From assembly GCF_003569805.1 (NCBI RefSeq), contig NZ_KZ984051.1, positions 1,095,606 through 1,159,605 on the forward strand: a stretch of 64,000 bases of DNA, in the 5' to 3' direction. The notes beneath the pieces were generated by a model. That model made no database searches. It was not told where the DNA came from and saw nothing but the letters and a program-made list of their open reading frames with translations. This DNA is from Microbacterium halotolerans. GTDB taxonomy: Bacteria > Actinomycetota > Actinomycetes > Actinomycetales > Microbacteriaceae. Both the position numbers and the translations under genes were made by a program. Each line of letters begins with the position of its first letter. The first letter of the stretch is position 1. Positions 9,605 through 18,458 of this stretch are shown piece after piece.

Positions 9605-10090
9605 CCCCCGCTGAGGGGTTCGCCGCGCCGTTCAGCGCGATCGCCCGTCGGGCCGGCGTCGGGCAGGGCAGTCTCTACCGCCACCCCGACGAAGATCGCG
9701 CTCGCCGCAGCCGTCGTCGACGATGACATCGACGAGCTCGAGCGGCTCTCATCGTCGCCGGACGCGACCTTCGACGGACTGCTCGACTTCGTCGTCGCGC
9801 GCGCGGCCGTCTCCGCCGCGCTGATCGAAGCGACCCTCGCCGAACGCGACCAGTCCGTCGTGCAGCACCTCGGCATCCGGATGTCCGATCTCGTTTCGCG
9901 CGTGGTTGCACGCGATGTCGAGGCGGGCCGGATGTCGCCGGACACCGATGCGCGAGACGCCCTCACGGCGGTGTCGATGCTCGCCCGCATCGTCGCCGAC
10001 TCGTCCCAGGGTGAGCGGTCCGATACTGCCGCCCGCGCCCGTCGCGTCATCACGGACGGCCTGCGTCCGCGCGCCGATGCGCATGCATAG
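9604..10090 (+). pseudogene. TetR-family regulator remnant, truncated and frameshifted
   Basis: Frame 1 from base 9616 reads FAAPFSAIARRAGVGQGSLYRH, the second half of a TetR helix-turn-helix. Around 9690 the match moves to another frame and continues as KIALAAAVVDDDIDELERL and then the ligand-binding half to the stop at 10090. The first helices of the DNA-binding domain are missing, because the preceding bases belong to the lipoprotein gene. A small deletion in the expected HFPDK turn explains the frameshift. The remnant should not make a working repressor. Confidence 0.75.
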
Positions 10091-10161
10091 CGCAGTCCGT
10101 TCGCGGGTGGCGAGTGTGCGCGGGGCCGCTGGCACTGGGAAGAGCTGGCGACCCGACCGCG

Positions 10162-10184
10162 GATCGACTGCGTTGTGTTCGGCG
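10162..10184. repeat. 23-bp direct repeat, left copy
   Basis: The core GATCGACTGCGTTGTGT followed by TCGGCG recurs at 12619-12641 with one mismatch (T to C). The flanks of the two copies do not match. The pair brackets the Fic and XRE/DUF2975 genes. Confidence 0.5.
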
Positions 10185-10235
10185 TCGGCCGGTGTCGTCG
10201 AGCCGGTTCTATCGCAATATCGAGATGACCGAGGG

Positions 10236-11450
10236 CTATCGCGATTTCCCGATACCGGAGGCCCCTGCGCCTCGGCGGCGGGCCCGGGTCGCGAACGCTT
10301 CGAGTGCGTCGAGCACGTCGGGTGCCTGCCACAGCCTGTTGCGGGCACCGGAGTTGGCTCGAGTGAGGATCTCCGCCTCCTCGAGGCGCGTGAGCGCGGC
10401 TGTGGCTGCGGCTGGTGTGACCCCGAGGCGATCGCTGACCGTGGCGACGTCGAGCACGGGCTGCTGCACGGCCAGGTCGAGCAGTCGCCATGCGGCGGAG
10501 TCGGAACGGGCGCGGACGCGCGCCGCCCACGCCGAACGCGTCTCGCGCAGCGCCGCGACCAATGTTCGCCCGTTGCCCACACCGGCGAAGGTCGCCTCGG
10601 ACATCCGGTTCACGATTGCGGCGGGGTCGCCTCGCCGGTACTGGGTCAGGGCGTCGAAATACGCGTCGACGTTCGCGAGCAGTCCGGCTGATACCGGGAC
10701 GGCAACGTTCTGCGTGGCCCCGGCCGCGCGCAGCATCCCGTGCACGAGGGCTCGCCCCGTGCGACCGTTGCCATCGGTGAAGGGGTGGATCGTCTCGAAC
10801 TGTGCGTGAGCGAGCGCGGCGTGCACGATGACGGGCAGGTCCGTGCGTGAGAGGAATCGCACGAGATCGTCCATCAGGCCGGACACTCGCTCGTGATGCG
10901 GCGGCACAAAGTCGGCGTTGTGCGGAGAGAAGGCGCCGCCGCCGATCCACACCTGTTCGTCGCGCCATGCCCCGACCTGCTCTGGGGAGCTGTGCTCGAG
11001 CAGGGCCCGCTGCATCTCGATGATGGCCCGCGCATCCAGGTTCTCGGCGAACGCGATCGCTGCCTGCATGGCCTCGACGTTCGAACGGACGAGTCGTGCG
11101 TCGCCGGACCGCGCGGCTCCCAGGTCGGCAAGCGCCAGCTGTTTCGCGCTTGTGGTGATCCGCTCGATCTCGGAGCTCGACGCGCTCTCCGTGCGCAGCA
11201 GGACGGCGGCGAACGGCGCGGCGAATGCGCCGGATTCGGCGTCGAAGCGCGCCAGCTCCCTGCTCGCGTCATCGGCGTGGGCGAGTGTGTCGGCGTCAAG
11301 GGCGGGGTGCGCTTCGGTGATCGTGCCGGGCACAGCGGTTCGGTACGGTCCGCGCGCGGCCAGGCGCGCTCGCCGCGACATCGGCTGATCGAGTCGCGGC
11401 TCCCACGGCCGCTTCTCGAAGGTGAGCTCTGGCCATCCGGAGTCTGTCAT
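10236..11450 (-). CDS. Fic-domain protein (probable AMPylator) with Fic_N inhibitory helix
   Basis: A protein of 404 residues. The catalytic Fic loop HPFTDGNGRTGR is intact at residues 222-233, with the histidine that transfers AMP from ATP to a target hydroxyl. An N-terminal Fic_N segment at residues 91-97 reads SSSEIER, which matches the usual self-inhibitory motif (S/T-x-x-x-E-G/N) except for arginine in place of Gly/Asn. The C terminus (about 310-400) has a winged-helix look. The ATG at 11450 is preceded by a perfect AAGGAGG ribosome site. An 18-bp inverted repeat lies upstream. The winged helix suggests it may bind its own promoter; that is inference. Confidence 0.88.
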   Translation of the reverse strand: MTDSGWPELTFEKRPWEPRLDQPMSRRARLAARGPYRTAVPGTITEAHPALDADTLAHADDASRELARFDAESGAFAAPFAAVLLRTESASSSEIERITTSAKQLALADLGAARSGDARLVRSNVEAMQAAIAFAENLDARAIIEMQRALLEHSSPEQVGAWRDEQVWIGGGAFSPHNADFVPPHHERVSGLMDDLVRFLSRTDLPVIVHAALAHAQFETIHPFTDGNGRTGRALVHGMLRAAGATQNVAVPVSAGLLANVDAYFDALTQYRRGDPAAIVNRMSEATFAGVGNGRTLVAALRETRSAWAARVRARSDSAAWRLLDLAVQQPVLDVATVSDRLGVTPAAATAALTRLEEAEILTRANSGARNRLWQAPDVLDALEAFATRARRRGAGASGIGKSR

Positions 11451-11468
11451 TCGACGCCTCCTTATTGA

Positions 11469-11486
11469 AGGATAAGTGCCTATCCT
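11469..11486. promoter_or_regulatory. Inverted repeat upstream of the fic gene
   Basis: Perfect 6-bp arms AGGATA and TATCCT separated by six bases. The site starts 19 bases upstream of the Fic start codon, just above its ribosome site, where an operator or promoter core is expected. The binding protein is unknown; the winged-helix tail of Fic itself or the neighbouring XRE protein are candidates. Confidence 0.55.
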
Positions 11487-11525
11487 ATAACAAGAGCTTA
11501 AACCGCTGTGCCCTGTGCCTTCCGC

Positions 11526-11756
11526 CTACCCGCGGTCGCGCACCAGCAGCTCGCCGACCTCGCAGCCGAGCACGTCGCAGATCGCGACCAGCGTCGAGAA
11601 CCGGATGGCCTTGGCGCGGTCGTTCTTCAGCACCGACAGGTTCACGATGCTCACTCCGACCCGGTCTGCGAGCGAGGTGAGCGTCATGTCGCGGTCGGTC
11701 AGCAGCGCGTCGAGACGGCAGTGGATCCCGGAGACGTCGGTCTCGGCGGGGGTCAC
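11526..11756 (-). CDS. Small XRE/HipB-like transcriptional regulator
   Basis: A product of 76 residues from the GTG that overlaps the stop of the DUF2975 gene (GTGA). It is a single Cro/CI-type helix-turn-helix: CRLDALLTDRDMTLTSLADR, then VGVSIVNLSVLKNDRAKAIR and a short C-terminal helix ending near ELLVRDRG. Such minimal regulators are usually encoded directly after a DUF2975 membrane protein, as here, and probably control that operon. The coupling to the membrane gene suggests that the pair works together, perhaps with the membrane protein modulating the regulator. Confidence 0.85.
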   Translation of the reverse strand: MTPAETDVSGIHCRLDALLTDRDMTLTSLADRVGVSIVNLSVLKNDRAKAIRFSTLVAICDVLGCEVGELLVRDRG

Positions 11757-12424
11757 ACCAGGCCCTCCGTGTCCTTCTGCAGGTGGGCGCCCGCCTCGAA
11801 GGCCGCGAGCAGCGCGGCGAGGCCGAGTGCGATTCCGAGCGGTGCGAGGTCGATCTCGAGGCCGAACACCATCGCTCCGTCCGGTAGGAACCCGGTGTCT
11901 CGGACGGGCGCGCTGACATCGCCGGAGATGTACATCAGTGTCTCGGCCTCGGTTATCGCCTGAACGATGGGGGCAGCCATGCCGCTGAGCAGCACCGCGA
12001 TGCACACGACGAAGAGCGACCACACCGCAGAGCGCGCGAAGGGACGTCCGGCGAGCAGCCGTCGAGGCAAGATGAACGCAGCCAGGCACATGCCGAGCCC
12101 GAGGGTCGCCTCCAGGATCACCTGGCAGACCAGCAGCCAGCGAATGCCGTTGGGAAGCGCTGAAACGGTCATGGCAGAGTTGATCGAAGACAGCTCTTCA
12201 ACGTGCTCCGGCAGCGAACCCGGTTGCGGTGCAGGGATGCCCTGCAGCGTCAATCCGAGGTCGGTGAAGTTCACCGAAGGCGACGAGAGCACGTGTACGG
12301 CCCGTATCACCAGTGCTGTCATGAGAATCGCTGCCACAGCGACGGCGCCCCAGGAAATGGTACGGAGTATCACCCGCTCCGTGCGTGAGGCGAGTGCCCC
12401 GTGCGCATCCGGTCTTCTGCTCAT
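11753..12424 (-). CDS. DUF2975-family membrane protein
   Basis: The ATG at 12424 was chosen because GAGAGGAAGAATC stands directly before it; longer upstream starts lack this. The protein has 223 residues and four hydrophobic segments: near 23-45, a second around 100-125, a third around 140-160 and a fourth near 190-210. An extracellular or lumenal loop rich in Pro and Ser separates the first two. This is the layout of DUF2975, always small membrane proteins paired with an XRE regulator. The molecular function is not known. Confidence 0.8.
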   Translation of the reverse strand: MSRRPDAHGALASRTERVILRTISWGAVAVAAILMTALVIRAVHVLSSPSVNFTDLGLTLQGIPAPQPGSLPEHVEELSSINSAMTVSALPNGIRWLLVCQVILEATLGLGMCLAAFILPRRLLAGRPFARSAVWSLFVVCIAVLLSGMAAPIVQAITEAETLMYISGDVSAPVRDTGFLPDGAMVFGLEIDLAPLGIALGLAALLAAFEAGAHLQKDTEGLV

Positions 12425-12506
12425 GATTCTTCCTCTCGATCGTCGTCCGAACATCCGGATGCCGTCCTGTCTCAGCAGGCTCACCTGCATCCAACTTCAT
12501 GAAAAA

Positions 12507-12524
12507 CGATAACAACGAATATCG
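12507..12524. promoter_or_regulatory. Candidate operator upstream of the DUF2975-XRE operon
   Basis: Arms CGATA and TATCG separated by eight bases, in an unusually AT-rich island about 80 bases upstream of the DUF2975 start. The same island contains the perfect palindrome TATCGATA (12520-12527). Position and symmetry fit autoregulation by the small XRE protein. Confidence 0.4.
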
Positions 12525-12618
12525 ATAAGTCAAGTCATCGGAGCGCGACGCAGGAGTTCTGCCGGTCCAGTCGTCGGACGCCGCGCGATCTCGGGGTCGC
12601 AGCTCGGCGTCGGATTCA

Positions 12619-12641
12619 GATCGACTGCGTTGTGTCCGGCG
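12619..12641. repeat. 23-bp direct repeat, right copy
   Basis: Matches 10162-10184 at 22 of 23 positions in the same orientation. Only the core is shared. No integrase or transposase is found between the copies. Confidence 0.5.
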
Positions 12642-12780
12642 GGGGACCGCAACCGGACGTCATCCGGATATGCCCAGGGCGAACACGGCGCCATGGGCGG
12701 CCGTGTCTCGTTACCGTTGAATCACGGCGTCGGGTGTACTTCGGCACCCGGCGCAAAAGGCCTCGTGCCCAAGGAGTGAC

Positions 12781-15303
12781 ATGTTCGAGAGATTCACCGA
12801 CCGTGCCCGTCGTGTGGTTGTGCTCGCCCAAGAAGAGGCGAAGATGCTCAACCACAACTACATCGGCACCGAGCACATCCTGCTCGGCCTCATCCACGAG
12901 GGCGAGGGTGTCGCCGCGAAGGCGCTCGAGTCTCTCGGCGTCTCGCTCGACGGCGTGCGCGAGCGGGTGCAGGACATCATCGGCCAGGGTCAGCAGCAGC
13001 CCACGGGGCACATCCCCTTCACGCCGCGTGCGAAGAAGGTGCTCGAACTGTCTCTGCGCGAAGCGCTGCAGCTCGGCCACAACTACATCGGCACGGAGCA
13101 CATCCTGCTCGGCCTCATCCGTGAGGGCGAGGGGGTCGCCGCCCAGGTGCTGGTGCAGCTCGGCGCGGACCTGAACAAGGTGCGCCAGCAGGTCATCCAG
13201 CTGCTCAGCGGATACCAGGGGAAGGAGCCGGTCACCTCCGGCGCCCCGCAGGAGCAGGGTCAGCAGGGCCAGGGCGGCTCGCAGGTGCTCGACCAGTTCG
13301 GCCGCAACCTCACGCAGGCCGCGCACGACAACAAGCTCGACCCGGTCATCGGGCGCGAGAAGGAGATCGAGCGCGTGATGCAGATCCTCTCGCGCCGCTC
13401 GAAGAACAACCCCGTTCTCATCGGCGAACCCGGCGTCGGCAAGACGGCCGTCGTCGAGGGCCTCGCCCAGGCCATCGTCAAGGGCGATGTGCCCGAGACC
13501 CTGAAGGACAAGCAGGTCTACTCGCTCGACCTGGGTTCGCTGATCGCCGGGTCGCGCTACCGCGGTGACTTCGAGGAGCGCCTGAAGAAGGTCACCAAGG
13601 AGATCCGCACGCGCGGCGACATCATCGTCTTCATCGATGAGATCCACACGCTCGTCGGCGCTGGTGCGGCCGAGGGCGCGATAGACGCCGCCAGCATCCT
13701 GAAGCCGCTGCTCGCTCGCGGCGAGCTGCAGACGGTCGGTGCCACCACGCTCGACGAGTACCGCAAGCACTTCGAGAAGGACGCCGCTCTCGAGCGCCGC
13801 TTCCAGCCGATCCAGGTCAACGAGCCGGCGCTGCCGCACGCGATCAACATCCTCAAGGGTCTGCGCGACCACTACGAGGCGTTCCACAAGGTGCAGATCA
13901 CCGACGGCGCGGTCGTCGCGGCCGCGAACCTCGCTGACCGCTACATCCAGGACCGCTTCCTTCCGGACAAGGCCATCGACCTGATCGACGAGGCAGGCGC
14001 CCGCCTGCGCCTGTCGATCCTGTCGTCGCCGCCCGAGCTGCGTGAGTTCGACGAGAAGATCGCCGACGTGCGCGAGAAGAAGGAAGCCGCCAGCGAGGAG
14101 CAGGACTTCGAGAAGGCCGCCGCCCTGCGCGACGAGGAGAAGCAGCTGCTCGGTGAGCGCCTGCGCCTCGAGAAGCAGTGGCGCTCCGGAGACATCGAGA
14201 CCCCTGCCACGGTCGACGAGGGACTGATCGCCGAAGTGCTGGCCCAGGCCACGGGCATCCCGGTGTTCAAGCTCACCGAGGAGGAGACCAGCCGTCTCGT
14301 CTTCATGGAGCGTGCGCTGCACGAGCGCGTCATCGGCCAGGAGGAGGCGATCGCCGCACTGTCGAAGACGATCCGTCGTCAGCGTGCCGGTCTCAAGGAC
14401 CCGAAGCGTCCGTCCGGCTCGTTCATCTTCGCCGGTCCCACGGGCGTCGGCAAGACCGAGCTCGCCAAGGCGCTCGCGGAGTTCCTGTTCGACGACGAGG
14501 ACGCCCTGATCTCGCTCGACATGAGCGAGTTCGGCGAGAAGCACACCGTCTCGCGTCTGTTCGGCGCACCTCCCGGGTTCGTCGGGTTCGAAGAGGGCGG
14601 TCAGCTCACTGAGAAGGTGCGCCGCAAGCCGTTCTCGGTTGTGCTGTTCGACGAGATCGAGAAGGCGCACCCCGACATCTTCAACTCGCTGCTGCAGATC
14701 CTCGAGGAGGGTCGCCTGACCGACGGTCAGGGCCGCATCGTCGACTTCAAGAACACGGTCATCATCATGACGACCAACCTCGGTTCGTCGGCGATCGCCG
14801 GCGGTCCGGTCGGCTTCCAGGTCGAGGGCAACGAGCAGACGTCGTACGACCGGATGAAGGGCAAGGTCGACGAGGAGCTTAAGCGCCACTTCAAGCCCGA
14901 GTTCCTCAACCGTGTCGACGACGTGATCGTCTTCCCGCAGCTGTCGAAGCCAGAGCTCGTGCAGATCGTCGACCTGTTCCTGAAGCGGCTCAACGAGCGG
15001 CTGCTGGATCGTGACATGACGATCGAGATGTCGCAGCCCGCCAAGGAGCGTCTCATCGAGATCGGCTTCGATCCGGCGCTCGGTGCCCGGCCGCTGCGCC
15101 GCGCGATGCAGCAGGAGGTCGAGGACCAGCTCTCCGAGCGCATCCTCGCCGGAACGCTCGAGACGGGTCACCACATCAAGGTCGACGTCGAGGATCGGAA
15201 GTTCACGTTCGAGAACGCCCCGCGCGGCGAGCGCGTCGCGGTCGGGGTGAACGCCGGAGGCACGATCACCAACTCGCCGCAGATCGCCGCCCTCGGCGAG
15301 TAA
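12781..15303 (+). CDS. clpC: ATP-dependent Clp protease ATP-binding subunit ClpC
   Basis: Complete ClpC unfoldase of 840 residues. The N domain shows two Clp repeats (both containing [13 protein letters not shown]), then the first AAA+ module with Walker A GEPGVGKT, a UVR-type linker rich in Lys and Glu around residues 420-460, and the second module with Walker [10 protein letters not shown]. It feeds proteins to ClpP for degradation in the cytoplasm and is essential or central in many actinobacteria. The start is fixed by AAGGAGTGAC. Monocistronic: a strong terminator follows directly. Confidence 0.98.
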   Translation: MFERFTDRARRVVVLAQEEAKMLNHNYIGTEHILLGLIHEGEGVAAKALESLGVSLDGVRERVQDIIGQGQQQPTGHIPFTPRAKKVLELSLREALQLGHNYIGTEHILLGLIREGEGVAAQVLVQLGADLNKVRQQVIQLLSGYQGKEPVTSGAPQEQGQQGQGGSQVLDQFGRNLTQAAHDNKLDPVIGREKEIERVMQILSRRSKNNPVLIGEPGVGKTAVVEGLAQAIVKGDVPETLKDKQVYSLDLGSLIAGSRYRGDFEERLKKVTKEIRTRGDIIVFIDEIHTLVGAGAAEGAIDAASILKPLLARGELQTVGATTLDEYRKHFEKDAALERRFQPIQVNEPALPHAINILKGLRDHYEAFHKVQITDGAVVAAANLADRYIQDRFLPDKAIDLIDEAGARLRLSILSSPPELREFDEKIADVREKKEAASEEQDFEKAAALRDEEKQLLGERLRLEKQWRSGDIETPATVDEGLIAEVLAQATGIPVFKLTEEETSRLVFMERALHERVIGQEEAIAALSKTIRRQRAGLKDPKRPSGSFIFAGPTGVGKTELAKALAEFLFDDEDALISLDMSEFGEKHTVSRLFGAPPGFVGFEEGGQLTEKVRRKPFSVVLFDEIEKAHPDIFNSLLQILEEGRLTDGQGRIVDFKNTVIIMTTNLGSSAIAGGPVGFQVEGNEQTSYDRMKGKVDEELKRHFKPEFLNRVDDVIVFPQLSKPELVQIVDLFLKRLNERLLDRDMTIEMSQPAKERLIEIGFDPALGARPLRRAMQQEVEDQLSERILAGTLETGHHIKVDVEDRKFTFENAPRGERVAVGVNAGGTITNSPQIAALGE

Positions 15304-15310
15304 GGCATCC

Positions 15311-15343
15311 GGAGCCCCACCGTCCCGCGGACGGTGGGGCTCC
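15311..15343 (+). terminator. clpC terminator
   Basis: Perfect 15-bp stem, GGAGCCCCACCGTCC paired with its complement, and a three-base loop CGC, seven bases after the clpC stop. There is no long T tract, as is common in high-GC actinobacteria. Confidence 0.85.
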
Positions 15344-15436
15344 GTCGTGCGCCGGGGCATCCGGGGCTGCCGGCGTCTGCGCGGCGGGGCACCTGGCCTT
15401 GCCGCCTGCCCGGCGAGAGGTGCTGAGCCGCGGCAC

Positions 15437-15500
15437 TATCGCCGAGATGCGGCAGAACCGCGCGGATTCTGCAGTGCCCCGGCGATTCTGCAGTGTCTCG
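15437..15500. repeat. Intergenic hairpin element, family member 1
   Basis: Contains TATCGCCGAGATGCG, identical over 15 bases to 45853-45867. Two direct copies of GATTCTGCAGTG follow at 15465-15476 and 15484-15495. The segment CGAGATGCGGCAGAA can pair with TTCTGCAGTGTCTCG at its outer ends. The rest of this 335-base gap between clpC and the sigma factor gene shows nothing else. Confidence 0.45.
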
Positions 15501-15638
15501 GGCGCGGCTCTGCTTCGCACCCGCACCCTCGCCCGGCGTCCGGAACGAACGGCCGGGAACGCCGACCGAAACCGATCTGAGACGATCGTGCCCTTCCCGA
15601 CACCTGCATAGTGAGAGACGATGACAGCGAGGGTGGTC

Positions 15639-16190
15639 ATGACCGAGAACTCGAGCGATGCGGCACTGATCGCCGCGGCCGCGGGCGGCAGCGAGATCGC
15701 CTTCCGCGAGCTGTTCCGCGCCTATGTGAAGCCCGTGTTCTGGGTGGCGCACGGCCTGCTCGGCGACCGCGGCGATGCCGAGGACGCCGCGCAGGAGACG
15801 TTCGCGACCGCGTGGCGCAAGCTCGACGGCTTCGATCTGGCGGGCGAATCGGCGCTGCCGTGGCTGGCGACCATCTGTCGCAATGTGTCGGCCAACCGCA
15901 TCCGGATGCGCCGGCGCGAGCGTGAGCACACGGCGGGTCCTGTGGACGAGCGTCAGCCCGACACGGTCGACGTCGAGCAGCAGGTGATCGACCAGGCCCT
16001 CGCCGATCGCATCACGGACGAAGTCGAGCGCATGTCGGAGGACGACAGGCGCATCTTCGCCCTCTGCGTGGCCGAGGGATATGCCTACCAAGCCGCAGCC
16101 GACGAGCTGGGGATCGCCCACGGCGCCGTGAGGAATCGTCTCTCTCGAATCAGAACGCGGCTGCGTTCCGTCGTGAGGGAGGAAGCGTGA
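15639..16190 (+). CDS. ECF-type RNA polymerase sigma factor
   Basis: A sigma-70 family protein of 183 residues. Region 2 is seen in FRELFRAYVKPVFWVAHGLL and DAEDAAQETFATAWRKL, and region 4 in AYQAAADELGIAHGAVRNRL near the C terminus. The ATG at 15639 was preferred because GAGGGTGGTC stands before it; an ATG at 15621 would add six residues. It is followed by a gene for a single-pass membrane protein whose start overlaps or abuts its stop, the classic place for an anti-sigma factor. Confidence 0.9.
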   Translation: MTENSSDAALIAAAAGGSEIAFRELFRAYVKPVFWVAHGLLGDRGDAEDAAQETFATAWRKLDGFDLAGESALPWLATICRNVSANRIRMRRREREHTAGPVDERQPDTVDVEQQVIDQALADRITDEVERMSEDDRRIFALCVAEGYAYQAAADELGIAHGAVRNRLSRIRTRLRSVVREEA

Positions 16191-17287
16191 TGAACGTCAC
16201 CGAGCAGCACACCGACGAGGCTCCGGATCTGCCTGAGCTGTCCGAGGACGCCGTCGATCGCATCGAGGCCGGAGTCTTCTCCGACATCGCGCGCGGCCGG
16301 GAGGACGACCGGCGCCGCGCCCGCAGACGCAGGGGATGGATCGGCGGGAGCGTCGGGGTCGCAGCGGCGCTCGTGGTCGGAGCCGTCGTCGCACCGGCGG
16401 TGATGTCGGGCATCGGGCTGACGAACGGCGCGGCCGACTCGGCAAGCACCGAGGCGGGGGAGCCCGGGGGCGGCGAGTCCCACGAAGTCGCGCCGGAGGA
16501 GCCTATCGCGAGCGACGACGCAATCGAATCGAGCGGTTCCGCGGTGGTCGAGGAGAACTCGGACGGGTCCGGCGCAACCGAGGAGGACCGTCTGGTCATC
16601 CGGAACGGCTCGGCTGTGCTGGTGGTCGACGACGTGCTCGACGCGTCCGATGCGCTGACGGCGCTCGCCGCGGAGCACGACGGCTACGTCGAAGAGATCG
16701 GTTCGTCGAGTGACGAGTATCGGTATGACGCGGAGACCGGCGAGGAGGTCGCCGCAACCGGCGTGCGCACCGGATGGGTGTCGCTGCGCATTCCCGCCGA
16801 TCAGCTCGACGAGGTGCGGCAGGCGCTGAGCGACGTCGGCGAGGTGACCAGCACGCAGATCTCCGAATCGGATGTGACGGGGCAGGCGATCGACCTGGAG
16901 GCCCGGATCGACACGGCGAAGTCGTCGGTCGAACGGCTCACCGAGCTGATGGAGCAGGCCGGATCGGTCAGCGACCTGCTCGACGCGGAGACGGTTCTGA
17001 CCGAGCGACAGGCGCAGCTCGAGTCGTACCAGCGCGAGCTGGAGCACCTCGAGGATCGGGTCGCGATGTCGAGCCTGCACGTCGAGCTGACGCGGGACCG
17101 CGAGGTCGCTGAGACCGACCCGGCCGGCTTCGGCGACGGCTTGGTCAGCGGATGGAACGGGCTGATCGGGTTCTTCAACGGCCTCGTCATCGCCATCGGG
17201 TTCATGCTGCCGTGGCTCGGCGTGATCGCCGTCGCCGGGCTGGTGGTCTGGATCATCATCCGGATCGTGCGCCGTCGCAGCGCCTGA
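16190..17287 (+). CDS. DUF4349-domain membrane protein, possible anti-sigma factor
   Basis: A protein of 365 residues. An acidic N terminus (LPELSEDAVDRIEAGVF) leads to a basic stretch and a membrane helix at about 45-70. An acidic, low-complexity linker follows, then a DUF4349 domain (about 125-300) with a coiled-coil middle (IDLEARIDTAKSSVERLTEL) and a C-terminal membrane helix before RIVRRRSA. The ATG lies seven bases after GGAGG; a GTG three bases earlier is also possible. Position behind an ECF sigma gene and the short cytoplasmic N terminus suggest anti-sigma activity; no zinc-type anti-sigma motif is visible. Confidence 0.8.
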   Translation: MNVTEQHTDEAPDLPELSEDAVDRIEAGVFSDIARGREDDRRRARRRRGWIGGSVGVAAALVVGAVVAPAVMSGIGLTNGAADSASTEAGEPGGGESHEVAPEEPIASDDAIESSGSAVVEENSDGSGATEEDRLVIRNGSAVLVVDDVLDASDALTALAAEHDGYVEEIGSSSDEYRYDAETGEEVAATGVRTGWVSLRIPADQLDEVRQALSDVGEVTSTQISESDVTGQAIDLEARIDTAKSSVERLTELMEQAGSVSDLLDAETVLTERQAQLESYQRELEHLEDRVAMSSLHVELTRDREVAETDPAGFGDGLVSGWNGLIGFFNGLVIAIGFMLPWLGVIAVAGLVVWIIIRIVRRRSA

Positions 17288-17430
17288 GGCCGGGCACGAT
17301 CGCTGCGCCCCCACCGGGTGCTCAGGAACAGGTGCGCCCGGTTCGAAGGACAGTCACGCCTCATCGAGACGATCAACGAGCTCGACAAGGCCGATATCCG
17401 TGGCTCAGCTTCCTCTGAGAGGCTGGAGAC

Positions 17431-18177
17431 GTGTCTGACAAGAGGGAACCGGGAGCGCTGCGCTACGCGCGGCGTCTGAAGAGCCGCCGAGATCTGCGCC
17501 TGTCGCAGATCGAGTATCAGATTGCGACCGACGTCCCCGCGTTCAGGGCTCGCTTGGAGTGGGCGACGTTCGCGCCGATTCTCGGGGTGATCCTCACGGT
17601 GATGACGTTCGGCGCCGTGGCGACGATCGGTCCGCAGGGCGCGATTCCGGGGATCGTGGGGACGACGGGTCTCAGCAGCGCGCCCATGGACGACGAGCTG
17701 CGCGACGTGCTCATGCCGCTCAGCTTCTTCCTCGGCATCGCGGGACTGCTGGTCTTCCTCGTCGAGTGGAAGAGGCTCGGCCGCACGCGTGAGGGCGTGG
17801 CGATCATCGTCGCGGCGATCGCCCTGATCACGGACGTCGCGATCCTCAACTGGTTCTTCTCGGGTGAAGGCGAGGGGCTGCTGGCCTTCGTTCTCGCCTG
17901 CGTCAACGGCCTGCTGGCAGTCGCCGTCATCATCATCCATGCGTTCGTCTCGCCCGGTGGATCAGCAGAAGTCGCCCGCCACGAGCAGGTGGCGGATCTG
18001 CTCCGGACTCTGCCCGACGACGAGCAGCGGCGCGCGCTCGACGAGCGCGCCGAAGCCCTGTCGATCCTCGTTGAGCGCGGAATGACGGATGGTCGCGTCC
18101 GCTCGGCCGCTGACGCTCTGCCTCTGGGGGAACTCTGGACGGCGGAGCGGAAGCACAGGGGAAAGCGGCGGCGATGA
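17431..18177 (+). CDS. Hypothetical membrane protein
   Basis: Not recognised. GTG start preceded by GGCTGGAGAC. The 248-residue product has a basic N terminus (ARRLKSRRDLRLSQIEYQ) and four hydrophobic segments near 43-65, 90-112, 120-142 and 148-170. A soluble C-terminal part is rich in Arg and Glu (LLRTLPDDEQRRALDERAEA), likely helical and cytoplasmic. It lies 143 bases after the DUF4349 gene on the same strand and may share its transcript. Confidence 0.7.
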   Translation: MSDKREPGALRYARRLKSRRDLRLSQIEYQIATDVPAFRARLEWATFAPILGVILTVMTFGAVATIGPQGAIPGIVGTTGLSSAPMDDELRDVLMPLSFFLGIAGLLVFLVEWKRLGRTREGVAIIVAAIALITDVAILNWFFSGEGEGLLAFVLACVNGLLAVAVIIIHAFVSPGGSAEVARHEQVADLLRTLPDDEQRRALDERAEALSILVERGMTDGRVRSAADALPLGELWTAERKHRGKRRR

Positions 18178-18458
18178 ACGGCGGCATGCCCGAGATGATG
18201 GCCGCGCGCGAAATAGGCTGGATCCGCCGCGAAAGCGGCGGGACACGGGGGTACCGGTGGGTCGGACGACGAGGCGCGCGTGTGTGCGGTGATCGCCGCG
18301 GCGACGGCGTCGCTCGCGACATGCGGGTGTCCGGGCTATCCCCCGACCGTGTTCGAGGGCACCGCGGCAGTCGTCGCGTGGGACGGGGCCCTGACGAGCG
18401 TCAACGCGGCCAGCGCGAGCGGCGCGACGCCCGGATATGTGGGGACGCGCTCCGGGGC
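18178..18458. other. Gap between convergent genes with a small hairpin
   Basis: 281 bases. A 7-bp stem CCGCCGC/GCGGCGG with a GAAA tetraloop lies at 18224-18241 and may end transcription of the membrane protein gene. An open frame at 18280-18462 runs into the response-regulator gene and is not recognisable, so it was not called. Confidence 0.4.

Larger units (their letters stand above)
12425..12780. other. Divergent intergenic region between DUF2975 gene and clpC
   Basis: 356 bases with no gene I can support. It holds an imperfect palindrome at 12507-12524, the right copy of the 23-bp direct repeat at 12619-12641, and the clpC leader with AAGGAGTGAC directly before the start codon. A clpC promoter must lie here, but no convincing -35/-10 pair or heat-shock operator could be picked out by eye. 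Confidence 0.5.

Noticed and set aside
12700..12780. ClgR or heat-shock operator upstream of clpC
   Set aside because: A palindrome matching the known motifs could not be found by eye.
12616..15360. Very long open frame on the minus strand opposite clpC
   Set aside because: It is the mirror of the strongly codon-biased clpC gene, rich in Leu, Arg, Asp and Val, with no recognisable domain.
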